Shown piece after piece: positions 9,547 through 19,433 of a DNA stretch of 64,000 bases. The stretch spans positions 1,674,001 to 1,738,000 of the forward strand of contig NZ_JAIVAT010000003.1 of assembly GCF_020172085.1 (NCBI RefSeq), in the 5' to 3' direction. Source of the stretch: Rossellomorea aquimaris (GTDB lineage: Bacteria > Bacillota > Bacilli > Bacillales > Bacillaceae_B). Position 1 is the stretch's first letter, and every line of letters begins with the position of its first letter. The notes under the pieces were generated by a model. The model did no database searches. It was not told the origin of the DNA and saw nothing but the letters and a program-made list of their open reading frames with translations. Position numbers and translations under genes: made by a program.

Positions 9547-10690
9547 GGCAGAATCCTTTCATTAGCAATCGAACGATTTCATCCACATTCATCTCTTTAA
9601 TGTCTTCAGGAACATCTTGACCATTGGTTACGTAAGCTGCGCCAATTCCCGTTTCTGACATCAAATTGATCATTGAACCGTAGCTTGATGTCTCATCTAA
9701 TTTGGTGAAGATAAACCGATCAATATGAATGGGGGAAAATTGCGATATAATTTCTCTCATATCATTTTCTTTACTAGTAAATGAGAGAACGAGGAAGGTT
9801 TCCATCTGTTGATTAAAATCAATAATACTTCGCAAATCCTCAACATATTTCTTCTCCCTGAAATTACGACCAGCTGTATCAATGAAAACATGATCGTAAT
9901 CTACAAATTTATCGATCGCTTTTTTAAAATCCTCCATCTTATAGACGACTTCCACGGGCACATTCAGTAAACCAGCATACGTTTTCAATTGTTCAATCGC
10001 AGCTATCCGGTACGTGTCAGTAGTGATAAAGGCAATTTTCATTCGTTTTTCAATCACTGCTTCCGCTGCCATTTTGGCAAGTGTCGTAGTTTTACCAACA
10101 CCTGTTGGGCCGATTACATTAATATATTTTCTGCTATAACTTATACCGCCCATTTCAATCCCGTTTAAGTGATGATGAAGGAACTCTTTCACTTCTTTCA
10201 TCGCCCATTCTTCTATTCCTTCATGTGGAAGAGAATGGTTTGGGATCTTCTTTTCCAACTCGTCCCCGAGTAGATAGAGTGCAGAATCATTTACCTCGTG
10301 CTTTTTAAGGTAAAGTAAAATTTCCTGAACAACATCATGAAACTTTTCAAATTGATTCTTAGATTTTAGGGTAGATATCATTTGTTTTAATTCCTTTAAT
10401 TCTGATTCTACCATTCTAGTTGGTTCAAACTCTGTCTTCTTCTCATACTCTTTCTGAGTCAGCGACGGAGACATCGCTTTTGACCTTACTCTGCTGATTT
10501 CCAACTTTTCGCTCGCTACCTCAGGGTCGATGGCAGCGATCACTTCAATCATTTTTTTCTTGAATAACCCAATAAATCCGCCTGTGTAGGTGACTTTAGA
10601 ATTTAATATTACTGCATCTTCTCCTAATTCCGTTCTAACCTTCTTCATGGCTTCATTCATGGTTGGAGCCGCATACTTCTTTACTTTCAT
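9527..10690 (-). CDS. flhF: SRP-type GTPase FlhF, flagellar placement
   Basis: Third member of the signal recognition particle GTPase family; marks where flagellar basal bodies form. The 387 residues comprise a basic N-terminal B region, a linker and a C-terminal NG domain. The NG domain has G1 [12 protein letters not shown] near residue 198, DTAGR, and TKLDET. The ATG at 10690 overlaps the flhA stop by four bases. Both Ffh and FtsY are also encoded in this window, so all three SRP GTPases are present. Confidence 0.96.
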   Translation of the reverse strand: MKVKKYAAPTMNEAMKKVRTELGEDAVILNSKVTYTGGFIGLFKKKMIEVIAAIDPEVASEKLEISRVRSKAMSPSLTQKEYEKKTEFEPTRMVESELKELKQMISTLKSKNQFEKFHDVVQEILLYLKKHEVNDSALYLLGDELEKKIPNHSLPHEGIEEWAMKEVKEFLHHHLNGIEMGGISYSRKYINVIGPTGVGKTTTLAKMAAEAVIEKRMKIAFITTDTYRIAAIEQLKTYAGLLNVPVEVVYKMEDFKKAIDKFVDYDHVFIDTAGRNFREKKYVEDLRSIIDFNQQMETFLVLSFTSKENDMREIISQFSPIHIDRFIFTKLDETSSYGSMINLMSETGIGAAYVTNGQDVPEDIKEMNVDEIVRLLMKGFCHERSSI

Positions 10691-12723
10691 CCTACATTCA
10701 CCACCCCTAAGCTTTGCACTTCTACATTTGCCTCTAGTTCGTTATAAGAAATGATCGGTACCTGAGGGAAATATCTCTCCGTTAATTGTCTAACGTACAT
10801 TCTCACTGCAGGTGAACACAGAATGACGGGGGACTCTTCCATCAGGGACAGCTGCTCTACTTGTGAAGCAACAGCTTCCAATATGCTTTGAGAGTCATTT
10901 GGATCCATAGATAAATAATTGCCATGCTCTGTCTGTTGAATGGCATCTGCAATCAATTTCTCCACTTTACCGGACATCGTGACAACCTTTAAAGAAGTTT
11001 CTCCCTGAACAAATTGGTTCGTGATCTGTCTTGCAAGTGATTGTCTTACATATTCTGCTAACAAATCTGTATCAGAACTCATCTTGCCATAATCGGCAAG
11101 TGTTTCAAAGATTATTGGTAAGTTACGGATAGAAACATGTTCTTTTAATAACTTGGAAAGAACCTTTTGTACTTCACCAACGGTTAATGGGTTCGGTGTC
11201 ACTTCCTCGACAAGGATTGGGTAAGTTTCCTGCAGATGATCGATAAGTTGCTTCGTTTCCTGTCTACCAAGGAGTTCGTGAGCGTTATTCTTGATCATCT
11301 CCGTGATATGAGTGGACACAACAGAAGGTGGATCCACTACCGTATAGCCGAAGATCTCTGCCTGCTCCTTCATTTCTTCTGAAATCCACTTAGCAGGGAG
11401 ACCGAATGACGGCTCTATGGTATCAATCCCTTCAATGGAATCATCTTCAACCCCTGGACTCATGGCAAGATAATGATCCAAGAGCAATTCGCCACGGGCC
11501 ATTTCATTCCCTTTGATCTTCAACCGATATTCGTTTGGCTGAAGCTGAATATTATCCCTGATCCTGACCACGGGGATGACAAGGCCAAGTTCGATGGCTA
11601 ATTGACGTCGAATCATGACGATCCTGTCAAGAAGGTCTCCCCCCTGATTGGTATCTGCGAGTGGTATCAGTCCATATCCAAACTCAAATTCAATTGGATC
11701 GACATTGAGAAGATTCACTACGCTTTCAGGGCTTTTCATCTCATCCTGTTCTACTTCTTCTTCCATTTCCATGATGTCAGCATCATTTTCTTTAGGCGAC
11801 CTTGAAAGCATATAACCGCCGACCCCTAATAGGGCCGCTACGGGTATCGTTAAGATATCATTGATGGGTGTTGCGATTCCTAGCATGAAAATAGTGAACG
11901 CAGATACATAAAGCATGACAGGATAAGCAAGCAACTGGTTCATGATATCCTGGCCCAAATTCCCTTCAGATGCAGCCCTTGTTACCACGATCCCAGTGGC
12001 TGTCGATATTAACAGTGCCGGGATCTGGCTGACGATACCGTCACCAACAGTAAGAAGTGAATACCGGGTTGCTGCCTCCGCAATAGGAAGCCCTTGTTGA
12101 GTCATTCCGATGATGATCCCGAATATCAAATTGATCATGACAATGACGATCCCTGCGATCGCATCACCTTTTACAAATTTGGAAGCACCGTCCATCGCAC
12201 CATAGAAGTCGGCTTCCTTCCCCACTTTTTCACGACGGTTTCTTGCATCGTGTTCAGAAATCATCCCGGCATTCAGATCCGCGTCAATGCTCATTTGTTT
12301 CCCAGGCATTGCATCAAGTGTAAAGCGTGCAGCTACTTCTGAAACACGTTCGGATCCTTTTGTAATGACAATGAATTGGATGACGATCAATATGATGAAT
12401 ACAACCAGCCCAACAAGAATATTTCCACCTACAACGAATGTTCCAAATGTTTCCACAACGTCCCCTGCTTCACCCTTACTAAGGATCGATCTCGTTGTGG
12501 AAACATTTAGACCCAATCTGAAAAGCGTCAATAGTAATAAAAGGGAAGGAAATATAGAAAACTGTAACGGTTCATTCATATTCATGGAAATTAGGAGGAC
12601 AAGTAACGCAAGTGAAATATTAATAATGATCAATAGGCTTAATAACCAGGATGGAAATGGAATGATCAGCATCGCAACAATTAATATAACACTGGCTAGT
12701 ACGGATAAATCTCTTGCTGGCAT
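10687..12723 (-). CDS. flhA: Flagellar export gate protein FlhA
   Basis: Large membrane subunit of the flagellar type III export gate that uses proton motive force and docks chaperone-substrate complexes. The 678 residues begin with about eight membrane segments (roughly 1-310). The FHIPEP signature RFTLDAMPGKQMSID lies between segments 4 and 5, and a cytosolic domain fills 330-678. Length is essentially that of B. subtilis FlhA. The ATG at 12723 has TTAGGAGAG upstream, 18 bases after flhB. Confidence 0.98.
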   Translation of the reverse strand: MPARDLSVLASVILIVAMLIIPFPSWLLSLLIIINISLALLVLLISMNMNEPLQFSIFPSLLLLLTLFRLGLNVSTTRSILSKGEAGDVVETFGTFVVGGNILVGLVVFIILIVIQFIVITKGSERVSEVAARFTLDAMPGKQMSIDADLNAGMISEHDARNRREKVGKEADFYGAMDGASKFVKGDAIAGIVIVMINLIFGIIIGMTQQGLPIAEAATRYSLLTVGDGIVSQIPALLISTATGIVVTRAASEGNLGQDIMNQLLAYPVMLYVSAFTIFMLGIATPINDILTIPVAALLGVGGYMLSRSPKENDADIMEMEEEVEQDEMKSPESVVNLLNVDPIEFEFGYGLIPLADTNQGGDLLDRIVMIRRQLAIELGLVIPVVRIRDNIQLQPNEYRLKIKGNEMARGELLLDHYLAMSPGVEDDSIEGIDTIEPSFGLPAKWISEEMKEQAEIFGYTVVDPPSVVSTHITEMIKNNAHELLGRQETKQLIDHLQETYPILVEEVTPNPLTVGEVQKVLSKLLKEHVSIRNLPIIFETLADYGKMSSDTDLLAEYVRQSLARQITNQFVQGETSLKVVTMSGKVEKLIADAIQQTEHGNYLSMDPNDSQSILEAVASQVEQLSLMEESPVILCSPAVRMYVRQLTERYFPQVPIISYNELEANVEVQSLGVVNVG

Positions 12724-12741
12724 TGTTTCTCTCCTAACTGC

Positions 12742-13824
12742 TTACATCTGGTTTTTTATTCGGTAAACATAAGCTAAAATTTCTGCTACTGCCTTGAAAA
12801 ACTCTTCTGGCACGGCATCACCGATTTCTGCCGAATCATAAAGCGAACGTGCTAGTGGCCGATTCTCCACCATGACGACATCATGTTCACCTGCAATGTA
12901 TTTAATCTTTTGCGCGAGGTAATCCACTCCCTTAGCCACGACAAATGGGGCATCCATTTTATCTTCGTCGTATTTAAGCGCTATGGCAAAATGGGTGGGA
13001 TTTGTAATGACAACATCTGCTTCGGGAACTTCCTGCATCATTCTTCTCATGGCCATCTCCCGCTGCCTTTGTTTAATTTTCGACTTGATAAGCGGGTCGC
13101 CTTCAATGTTTTTATGTTCATCTTTCAAATCTTGTTTGGACATTCTGATATTCTTTTCGAAATCGTATTTTTGATAAAGAAAATCAAACAGCGATAAGAA
13201 TAACAAAGCCAAAGACGCTGCAATCCCCATTTGGATCGCCAAATTTGCCATCGTTGTCAATGAATCTCCCACCGATTTAAAAGATAGGCTAAGGACTCTG
13301 TCGATATTCATCCATAGAATGACAAACGTTATGGCCCCTACAAAAGAAATCTTTAATATTGATTTTAATAGCTCAACGATTGCACGTAAGGAAAAGATTC
13401 GTTTGAACCCTTTTATGGGGTCGATTTTCTCTAATTTAGGCTGTAAAGGCTCTGCTGTGAACATAACTCCCACTTGGATATAATTAGAAAACAAACCTGC
13501 AAGGAGTGCAATGATCATGACCGGTCCAAGAAGAAGGGCAATTTCCTTCATCAGGTCCATCGTGATGACCTGAACCGTATTTTCGGTAAGTTCCATGAGC
13601 ATGTATTCCTGAAACGTTTGATGAAACAAATCAAACACAATATCGCCTATATAGGAAGCACTGAAGGTCATAAATAAAAATACTGCAAGTAGGATAATCG
13701 CTGTGTTGACATCCTGGCTTTTCGCTGTTTGTCCTTTTTTTCTTGCGTCTTCTCTTTTCTTTGGAGTTGCTTTCTCCGTTTTTTCCCCGCTGAAATACTG
13801 TAGGTCTAATGATAGCAACTGCAA
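12742..13824 (-). CDS. flhB: Flagellar export switch protein FlhB
   Basis: Switches export from hook to filament substrates by self-cleavage between Asn and Pro of the NPTH motif, seen here as ITNPTHFAIAL near residue 270. An N-terminal region with four membrane segments precedes the cytosolic tail. I place the start at TTG 13824, not 13839: GGAGG at 13833-13837 is eight bases upstream, and the resulting 360-residue protein MQLLSLDLQYFSGEKTEK aligns with the B. subtilis start. The fliR stop ends one base before this codon. Confidence 0.95.
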   Translation of the reverse strand: MQLLSLDLQYFSGEKTEKATPKKREDARKKGQTAKSQDVNTAIILLAVFLFMTFSASYIGDIVFDLFHQTFQEYMLMELTENTVQVITMDLMKEIALLLGPVMIIALLAGLFSNYIQVGVMFTAEPLQPKLEKIDPIKGFKRIFSLRAIVELLKSILKISFVGAITFVILWMNIDRVLSLSFKSVGDSLTTMANLAIQMGIAASLALLFLSLFDFLYQKYDFEKNIRMSKQDLKDEHKNIEGDPLIKSKIKQRQREMAMRRMMQEVPEADVVITNPTHFAIALKYDEDKMDAPFVVAKGVDYLAQKIKYIAGEHDVVMVENRPLARSLYDSAEIGDAVPEEFFKAVAEILAYVYRIKNQM

Positions 13825-13825
13825 T

Positions 13826-14602
13826 TTATGTGCCTCCAATAATTTTCATTAAATCTCTCATGGTCACAAACATCATTTCAAACAGCTTTTGCATGACCGT
13901 GAACGTTACACCCATTACAATAAATAAAACGATAAAGGCAACCGCAATTTTTATGGGAAACCCGACAACAAAGATATTTAACTGAGGTACGGTCCTCGCC
14001 ACGATACCTAATGCAACGTCTACCAGAAAAAGAGTAGCCACAACTGGAATCGACATCTGGAATGCAATGATAAACATGGAATTAAAGGCCGAGATGACAT
14101 AATCGACTAAGTTCTCATTTCCAAATGGAATCCATGGTCGATCGATGGGAATCAATTGATAACTGTAGAAAATCCCATCGAGCAATAAATGATGGCCATT
14201 TAGAGCGAGCAACAGCAATAAAGCGAATGTGTACAAGTATTGTCCGGTCAAAGGACTCTGTGATCCAGTTTGAGGATCGATCACATTGGCAATGGCAAAC
14301 CCCATTTGAAAATCAATGAACCCGCCTGCAATTTGAATAGCCGTAACAATCATATAGGCAACAAAACCGATCAACAGACCGACCATAGCTTCTTTCATGA
14401 TCAATAAGAAGTATTGCCCGTTAATTTCGAATGCCTTTGAGTCAATCGTATAATACATTACCCAGGAGAGCACCACCGAAAAAGCGATACGGTGCTGGGC
14501 AGGTATATTCCGGTATGAAAATAACGGCATTGTGACAAAAAACGATGATACCCTGACAAATACAAGTAGGTATACCGATAGAATAGGTACGAGTTCTTCC
14601 AT
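13826..14602 (-). CDS. fliR: Flagellar export gate protein FliR
   Basis: Membrane subunit of the FliPQR export channel. The 258 residues from ATG 14602 are strongly hydrophobic with about six segments and the family motifs RVSSFFVTMPLF and ATLFLVDVALGIVART. A TTG at 14617 would add five residues but overlaps the fliQ end. The ATG sits four bases after the fliQ stop with GGGG nearby, and gives the usual family length (B. subtilis 259). Confidence 0.95.
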   Translation of the reverse strand: MEELVPILSVYLLVFVRVSSFFVTMPLFSYRNIPAQHRIAFSVVLSWVMYYTIDSKAFEINGQYFLLIMKEAMVGLLIGFVAYMIVTAIQIAGGFIDFQMGFAIANVIDPQTGSQSPLTGQYLYTFALLLLLALNGHHLLLDGIFYSYQLIPIDRPWIPFGNENLVDYVISAFNSMFIIAFQMSIPVVATLFLVDVALGIVARTVPQLNIFVVGFPIKIAVAFIVLFIVMGVTFTVMQKLFEMMFVTMRDLMKIIGGT

Positions 14603-14606
14603 TCCT

Positions 14607-14876
14607 TTACCCCACAAACCTTGTCAAGTCTGAAAAAATCTGTGATGTATACGTCACAAGCTTTGTTAACATCCACGGCCCAAAGAAGACAATGCCGATC
14701 AAAACGGCAACGATCTTCGGAATGAAGGCAAGTGTCTGTTCTTGAATCTGTGTTGTTGCTTGAAAAATACTGACAATCAACCCGACAACGAGGGCTAACA
14801 ATAACAAGGGGCCCGATACGATAAGGGTTACGTAGATCCCTCTCTCTGCTATGGAAATTACGGATTCAGCATTCAT
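14607..14876 (-). CDS. fliQ: Flagellar export gate protein FliQ
   Basis: Small channel subunit of the FliPQR export gate. The 89 residues form two transmembrane hairpin helices (about 15-40 and 52-75) around the conserved FQATTQIQEQTL loop. It lies 14 bases after fliP and four bases before fliR, the standard fliPQR order. Confidence 0.97.
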   Translation of the reverse strand: MNAESVISIAERGIYVTLIVSGPLLLLALVVGLIVSIFQATTQIQEQTLAFIPKIVAVLIGIVFFGPWMLTKLVTYTSQIFSDLTRFVG

Positions 14877-14890
14877 TAAAACTCACCTAC

Positions 14891-15556
14891 TTAAAAACTT
14901 TGTAAAAGAGATTTTATTACCAAGTACCAACCATCAACCAAAACAAAAAGCAAAATCTTGAAAGGCAAGGAAATCATCACAGGTGGCAACATCATCATCC
15001 CCATAGACATCAACACACTGGCAACAACCATGTCGATGACGAGGAATGGAATGAAAATCATGAAGCCTATTTGAAATGCCGTCTTGATTTCACTCAATGC
15101 AAAAGCTGGCACTAAGGATGTGAGGGGGATATCTTTCACAGATTCCGGTCTCTCAGCACCGGAATACTCGAGAAATAACTCCAGATCCTTTTGTCTTGTC
15201 TGCTTACTCATAAATTCTTTAAACGGAATGGAAGCCTTATCGTAAGCTTCTTCAAGATTAATCTCTTCATTAAAAAGAGGAGTCAATGCTTCATCGTTCA
15301 CTTCCTGAAAAGTAGGAGCCATTATAAAGAAAGTAAGGAATAAAGAGAGTCCAATCAACACCTGATTCGGCGGCATTTGTTGTGTAGCAAGGGACGTCCT
15401 GACAAAGGACAGGACGATCATGATCCGTGTGAAAGACGTCATCAAGATCAGAATGCTAGGGGCGAGCGATAAAACAGTAAATAATAATAATAGCTTTACA
15501 CTCGTTGAAACATTATCTGCAGAACTGCTATTAAAAAATTCCATGAACTCATTCAT
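14891..15556 (-). CDS. fliP: Flagellar export gate protein FliP
   Basis: Core channel subunit of the flagellar type III export gate. The 221 residues show the FliP signatures TSFTRIMIVLSFVRTSLATQ and FQIGFMIFIPFLVIDMVVAS, with four membrane segments. The amino end is short and without a clear cleavable signal peptide. The ATG at 15556 overlaps the fliZ stop by eight bases and has AAGGGG inside fliZ. Confidence 0.97.
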   Translation of the reverse strand: MNEFMEFFNSSSADNVSTSVKLLLLFTVLSLAPSILILMTSFTRIMIVLSFVRTSLATQQMPPNQVLIGLSLFLTFFIMAPTFQEVNDEALTPLFNEEINLEEAYDKASIPFKEFMSKQTRQKDLELFLEYSGAERPESVKDIPLTSLVPAFALSEIKTAFQIGFMIFIPFLVIDMVVASVLMSMGMMMLPPVMISLPFKILLFVLVDGWYLVIKSLLQSF

Positions 15557-16187
15557 CTGAATGATTCCCCTTATTTTTTAATTCCTGCATCATCTTTTTT
15601 CTACCTTTGTTTATTTCCTCGAGCTGAGTTCTCAACTGTGACTGAAATGAATTCCCCTCCATATTTGTCGAAGATCCTTTTATCTTGTTGATCCAGCTGA
15701 ATACCGCCGGTGGCCCATAAGGTATTTGAGGTTCCTGATAGTACGAAAGAATTTCCTTTTTCTCATCTTCATTCGTCACTTCTTTCAAAAGCTGAATATC
15801 TTCCCCGACTCCTAATACGAGAACCTGATTGCCTACTTTCACAATTTGCACGGAACGATTACCACCAAGTGGTGCTCCACCTAAATGATTGATTAATTTT
15901 GTTTGTTGAAACGATCTGCTCTTTTGATTAATGAACTTCAATAAAAAATAAATAAGTGCAACGACAAATACAAGAGCGACGATCATTTTTAGATAATCTA
16001 CAAATGTAACGGAAGTGGAAAGCCCTGATTCGGGACTTTCCACTTCATTTATTTGTTGACCATTGCATTTATCCGGATGCTCTATACAATCTTTCACATT
16101 ATTCACTTCAGCGGATACAGTAAGGCTAGAAGCTCCCGCCGTTAGAAAGAAAAGCATTATACCTAATAAAATTTGAAACTGTTTCAC
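15549..16187 (-). CDS. fliZ: FliO/FliZ flagellar export gate assembly protein
   Basis: FliO-family membrane protein that helps assemble the FliP ring. It has an N-terminal signal-like segment, an extracytoplasmic stretch with two cysteines (VKDCIEHPDKCNG), one membrane segment (about 67-87), then the FliO core HLGGAPLGGNRSVQIVKVGNQVLVLGVG. The AAGGTG ribosome binding site is only one base from the ATG at 16193 but seven bases from the GTG at 16187, so I prefer GTG (212 residues). The difference is only two residues. Confidence 0.92.
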   Translation of the reverse strand: MKQFQILLGIMLFFLTAGASSLTVSAEVNNVKDCIEHPDKCNGQQINEVESPESGLSTSVTFVDYLKMIVALVFVVALIYFLLKFINQKSRSFQQTKLINHLGGAPLGGNRSVQIVKVGNQVLVLGVGEDIQLLKEVTNEDEKKEILSYYQEPQIPYGPPAVFSWINKIKGSSTNMEGNSFQSQLRTQLEEINKGRKKMMQELKNKGNHSDE

Positions 16188-16210
16188 TATCATGCACCTT
16201 CTTATTGATG

Positions 16211-16573
16211 TTAGCTTAGCGCTTTCTGGATCGCTTCGATTACACGATCTGCCTGAAATGGTTTCACGATAAAGTCCTTTGCTCCCGCTTGAATGGCATC
16301 AATGACCATAGCTTGTTGTCCCATCGCTGAGCACATGATAATTTTCGCACCAGCATCAATCGTTTTGATCTCCTTCAAGGCTGCAATCCCATCTTTTTCA
16401 GGCATGGTAATATCCATGGTCACAAGATCCGGTTTTAATTCCTTATACTTATCAACAGCTTGACTTCCATCCGCTGCTTCCCCAACGACATCGAAGCCAT
16501 TTTTCGTTAAAATGTCTTTAATCATCATTCTCATAAAGGCTGCATCATCCACGATTAGAATTTTGTTTGCCAT
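16211..16573 (-). CDS. cheY: Chemotaxis response regulator CheY
   Basis: Phosphorylated by CheA; CheY-P binds FliM and FliY to control rotation. The 120 residues are a single receiver domain with acidic pocket Asp9-Asp10, phospho-acceptor Asp54 in LVTMDITMP, a CSAMGQQ switch segment and Lys in FIVKPF. The ATG at 16573 is chosen because GGAGG lies nine bases upstream; the earlier in-frame ATG at 16582 directly abuts GGAGG. Length equals B. subtilis CheY. Confidence 0.98.
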   Translation of the reverse strand: MANKILIVDDAAFMRMMIKDILTKNGFDVVGEAADGSQAVDKYKELKPDLVTMDITMPEKDGIAALKEIKTIDAGAKIIMCSAMGQQAMVIDAIQAGAKDFIVKPFQADRVIEAIQKALS

Positions 16574-16613
16574 TTTCTTCATCCTCCATCATCTCATTAA
16601 GAATCATTTCTAT

Positions 16614-17765
16614 TTATTTTAATTTTTTAATTCGATCACTTTGACTAACAATGTCTGTTATCCTGACTCCAAAGTTTTCGTCGATGACCACGACTTCCCC
16701 CTTTGCCATCAGTTGGCTGTTCACGAGAATATCTACCGGCTCCCCTGCTAACTTATCGAGCTCAATGATTGAACCTGATGATAATTCGAGGATATCCCTC
16801 ACCGATCGGTTTGTTCTCCCAAGCTCTACTGTCACTTGAAGCGGGATGTCCAATAACATATTTAGGTTTTTCGTTTCCTGCTGTCCTAAGGAAGCAGGTT
16901 CGAAACTACTGAATGTAGCAGGCTGTACATTGACGGGCTCTGAGTACGATGCTTGTCCTCCCAAATGCTGTGGTGATCGATCAATACTCTCTTGAACGTG
17001 ATTGTTTACAGGTTCAGGCGCTGTTTGAGGACTATCCATAACCGGTGGCGGAGCCGCCGCCACTTCTTCCTGTGCACCACCATTCATTAATTCATCCACT
17101 AGACTTCTGGCAAAACTTAACGGCAGAAGCTGCATGATATTAGAATCAATGAGATCTCCAATCTTCAAAGAAAATGAAACCTTCACCAGAAGATCCTGAT
17201 CCGGGAGATTCTCCTCACCTTCTCCTTGTGGGATATACATGAGGTCAATGGATGGGGGTGAAATATCGACTTTCTTGCTAAATACCGTCGACATGGATGT
17301 TGCAGCAGAACCCATCATCTGATTCATGGCTTCCTGGACTGCACTGAGCTGAATTTCACCTAAATCACCAGATGGATTTCGGCCATCACCACCCAGCATC
17401 AAATCGGCAATGATTGAGGCATCCGATTGTTTAATCACCAGTAAGTTCACACCTAAAAATCCTTCAGTATATTTAACTTGGATGGCTACATAGGGATGTG
17501 GGAATTCTTCTTCTAAATGATTCTTATTAATAATGGATACTTTAGGCGTCGTTATCTCCACCTTCTGATTCAGCAGTGTAGAGAGTGCTGTTGCTGAACT
17601 CCCAAAAGATATGTTCCCGATCTCACCTAAGGCGTCTTCTTCCATTGAGCTGATATAATCACTCATGTTGATCTCTTTACGGTCTTCTATTACTTCTTCA
17701 GGCTCTGCTGATCCTCGAAGCAATGCATCTATTTCATCTTGCGATAACATATCATCACTCATCAT
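16614..17765 (-). CDS. fliY: Flagellar switch protein and CheY-P phosphatase FliY (FliN-like)
   Basis: C-ring component that also dephosphorylates CheY-P at the motor. The 383 residues carry an N-terminal CheY-binding peptide (MLSQDEIDALLRG). A CheC-like phosphatase domain follows with two ExxN helices (DALGEIGNISFGSS and SAVQEAMNQMMGSA). A Pro/Ala-rich linker (about 235-295) leads to a C-terminal SpoA/FliN domain. The start lies within the end of fliM (11-base overlap). Confidence 0.96.
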   Translation of the reverse strand: MMSDDMLSQDEIDALLRGSAEPEEVIEDRKEINMSDYISSMEEDALGEIGNISFGSSATALSTLLNQKVEITTPKVSIINKNHLEEEFPHPYVAIQVKYTEGFLGVNLLVIKQSDASIIADLMLGGDGRNPSGDLGEIQLSAVQEAMNQMMGSAATSMSTVFSKKVDISPPSIDLMYIPQGEGEENLPDQDLLVKVSFSLKIGDLIDSNIMQLLPLSFARSLVDELMNGGAQEEVAAAPPPVMDSPQTAPEPVNNHVQESIDRSPQHLGGQASYSEPVNVQPATFSSFEPASLGQQETKNLNMLLDIPLQVTVELGRTNRSVRDILELSSGSIIELDKLAGEPVDILVNSQLMAKGEVVVIDENFGVRITDIVSQSDRIKKLK

Positions 17766-18753
17766 CGTCTTCTCCCCCCTTCAACGAATCTAAAATTTGG
17801 ACAGCCATTTTTTTATTTGATTTACCAGGCTGAGCCGTAAACTTAGGAATCTCACCCACTCGAATGGTCAAAGGATCATCGATTCTTGTTTTCATTTCAA
17901 TAACATCACCTATTGAAAGCATAAGGAATTCCTCAATGGTGATATCCGATTGGCCTAATTCAGCGACAATCGGTACTTGCGCTTGCTTGATTCTTCTTTC
18001 AAGAAGAGCGGTATCTTCAGGATTACTTTCTTTCCGTTTTGACTCCATCCAATAACTTCCTGATAGCTTCGGAAGAATGGGCTCCAATACAACATGAGGA
18101 ATACAAATGTTGATCATGCCACTCGTTTCACCTATCGTTGTGTTCAATGAAATGACCACTACGGTCTCATTGGGAGAGACCATTTGTAAAAACTGGGGAT
18201 TCACTTCAAATTCAGCAAACACCGGATCAACGTCCACCACTGTGCTCCAAGCTTCCCTAAGATTTTCAAACGCCTTTTCAAATAATTGGCTCATGATCCT
18301 TGTTTCGATTTCGGTCAAGGACTCAACCTTGTTGACACTGACTCCTCTTCCCCCCATCACACGATCCATCATTGAATACGCAATATTCGGGTTAATCTCC
18401 ATGAGGATCCTTCCATCCAGCGGAGGCAGTTCATACACATTCAATATTGTCATTTTCGGAACGGAACGAATAAATTCTTCATAAGGAATTTGATCGGCAG
18501 AAGCTACATTTATTTGAACATATGTCCTTAATTGAGCAGAGAAATAAGTGGTTAAGATCCTTGCAAAGTTCTCATGGATCCTGGTCAAACTTCTTATTTG
18601 GTCTTTTGAAAACCTCAGTGCCCTTTTAAAGTCGTATACTTTGACTTTTTTCTCTTCTTCTTCTTTTTTGAAATCATCCGCACTCATTTCCCCTGTATTG
18701 AGGGCAGATAACAGGGCATCTATTTCACTTTGGGACAATATTTCACTTGCCAT
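17755..18753 (-). CDS. fliM: Flagellar motor switch protein FliM
   Basis: C-ring protein that binds CheY-P and contacts FliG. The 332 residues start with the CheY-binding peptide LSQSEIDALLSAL (residues 6-18). A CheC-like middle domain (about 45-230) lacks phosphatase residues, and a SpoA domain forms the C-terminus. The ATG at 18753 has TGGAGGTGA. Downstream it overlaps fliY by 11 bases. Confidence 0.97.
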   Translation of the reverse strand: MASEILSQSEIDALLSALNTGEMSADDFKKEEEEKKVKVYDFKRALRFSKDQIRSLTRIHENFARILTTYFSAQLRTYVQINVASADQIPYEEFIRSVPKMTILNVYELPPLDGRILMEINPNIAYSMMDRVMGGRGVSVNKVESLTEIETRIMSQLFEKAFENLREAWSTVVDVDPVFAEFEVNPQFLQMVSPNETVVVISLNTTIGETSGMINICIPHVVLEPILPKLSGSYWMESKRKESNPEDTALLERRIKQAQVPIVAELGQSDITIEEFLMLSIGDVIEMKTRIDDPLTIRVGEIPKFTAQPGKSNKKMAVQILDSLKGGEDDDE

Positions 18754-18787
18754 CTCTTCACCTCCAAACCTTCCACTAACAGCTGCC

Positions 18788-19213
18788 TTACTGAATCATC
18801 ATAGAGGTGATATACACTTTTTCTACCGCGCCTTCCTGCATAAGGGAGTTCACTTTGTCTTTCACCTTTGTTTCGACCAATTCTTTCCCTTGTTTTCCTT
18901 GCAGTTCTTCTGCTTTCAATTCTGAAAGCTCTTCTATGATAATATTATTCACTTGAAAATCTCTTTTCTCTAGTTCTTTCTTTGCTTTTTTACTATCCGT
19001 CTGGATCTTGAATGAGATCCGGATAAAGTCATTGCTCATTAAATTGGTTGTGGTTTCAGGTATGTCTACTGAATTCTCGATCACTTCTTCGATGGAAGGT
19101 TCTTTCGCTTTTTCTTCCCCTGAGAATTTCAGTACAACAACCAAAGCAATGACACCCACGAAGGTAATGGTCACCAAAGATATCATCATGATGGTCATAG
19201 CTTTACTCTTCAT
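18788..19213 (-). CDS. fliL: Flagellar basal body-associated protein FliL
   Basis: Single-pass membrane protein that surrounds the stator and supports torque. The 141 residues have one membrane segment (about 8-28), an acidic linker and an extracytoplasmic domain with FIRISFKIQTDSKKAKKELEKR. The start overlaps the swrD stop by four bases and has two tandem GGAGG-type sequences inside swrD. Confidence 0.95.
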   Translation of the reverse strand: MKSKAMTIMMISLVTITFVGVIALVVVLKFSGEEKAKEPSIEEVIENSVDIPETTTNLMSNDFIRISFKIQTDSKKAKKELEKRDFQVNNIIIEELSELKAEELQGKQGKELVETKVKDKVNSLMQEGAVEKVYITSMMIQ

Positions 19214-19425
19214 CTTGTACTTCCTCCCTCCTGTGGCAGATTAAGCAGGTTCACTCTTTCATAGAACGTACATGACAGGGCGTTAACCTCGTCCACTGTC
19301 TCTTTCACCACATACCGCCTTCCGTTCGATAACAGAATGGTTGTATCCGGAAACGCTTCTACTGTTTCTATGTATAAGGCATTTAAAGTAAACGATTTAC
19401 CATTCAACCTGGTTAATGTAATCAT
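19210..19425 (-). CDS. swrD: SwrD / FlbD-family flagellar protein
   Basis: Small conserved flagellar-operon protein; B. subtilis SwrD is needed for full motor power and swarming. The 71 residues open with MITLTRLNGKSFTLNALYIE, the FlbD signature. No normal Shine-Dalgarno sequence precedes the ATG at 19425. Instead a 49-base inverted repeat (19434-19482) ends eight bases upstream, which could limit initiation. It overlaps fliL by four bases. Confidence 0.93.
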   Translation of the reverse strand: MITLTRLNGKSFTLNALYIETVEAFPDTTILLSNGRRYVVKETVDEVNALSCTFYERVNLLNLPQEGGSTR

Positions 19426-19433
19426 TCATATTT

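Noticed and set aside
10687..18753. Possible frameshifts where export and switch genes overlap (fliM-fliY, fliZ-fliP, flhF-flhG, flhA-flhF)
   Set aside because: All reading frames are full length with proper starts. The overlaps of 4-20 bases are normal translational coupling in this operon.
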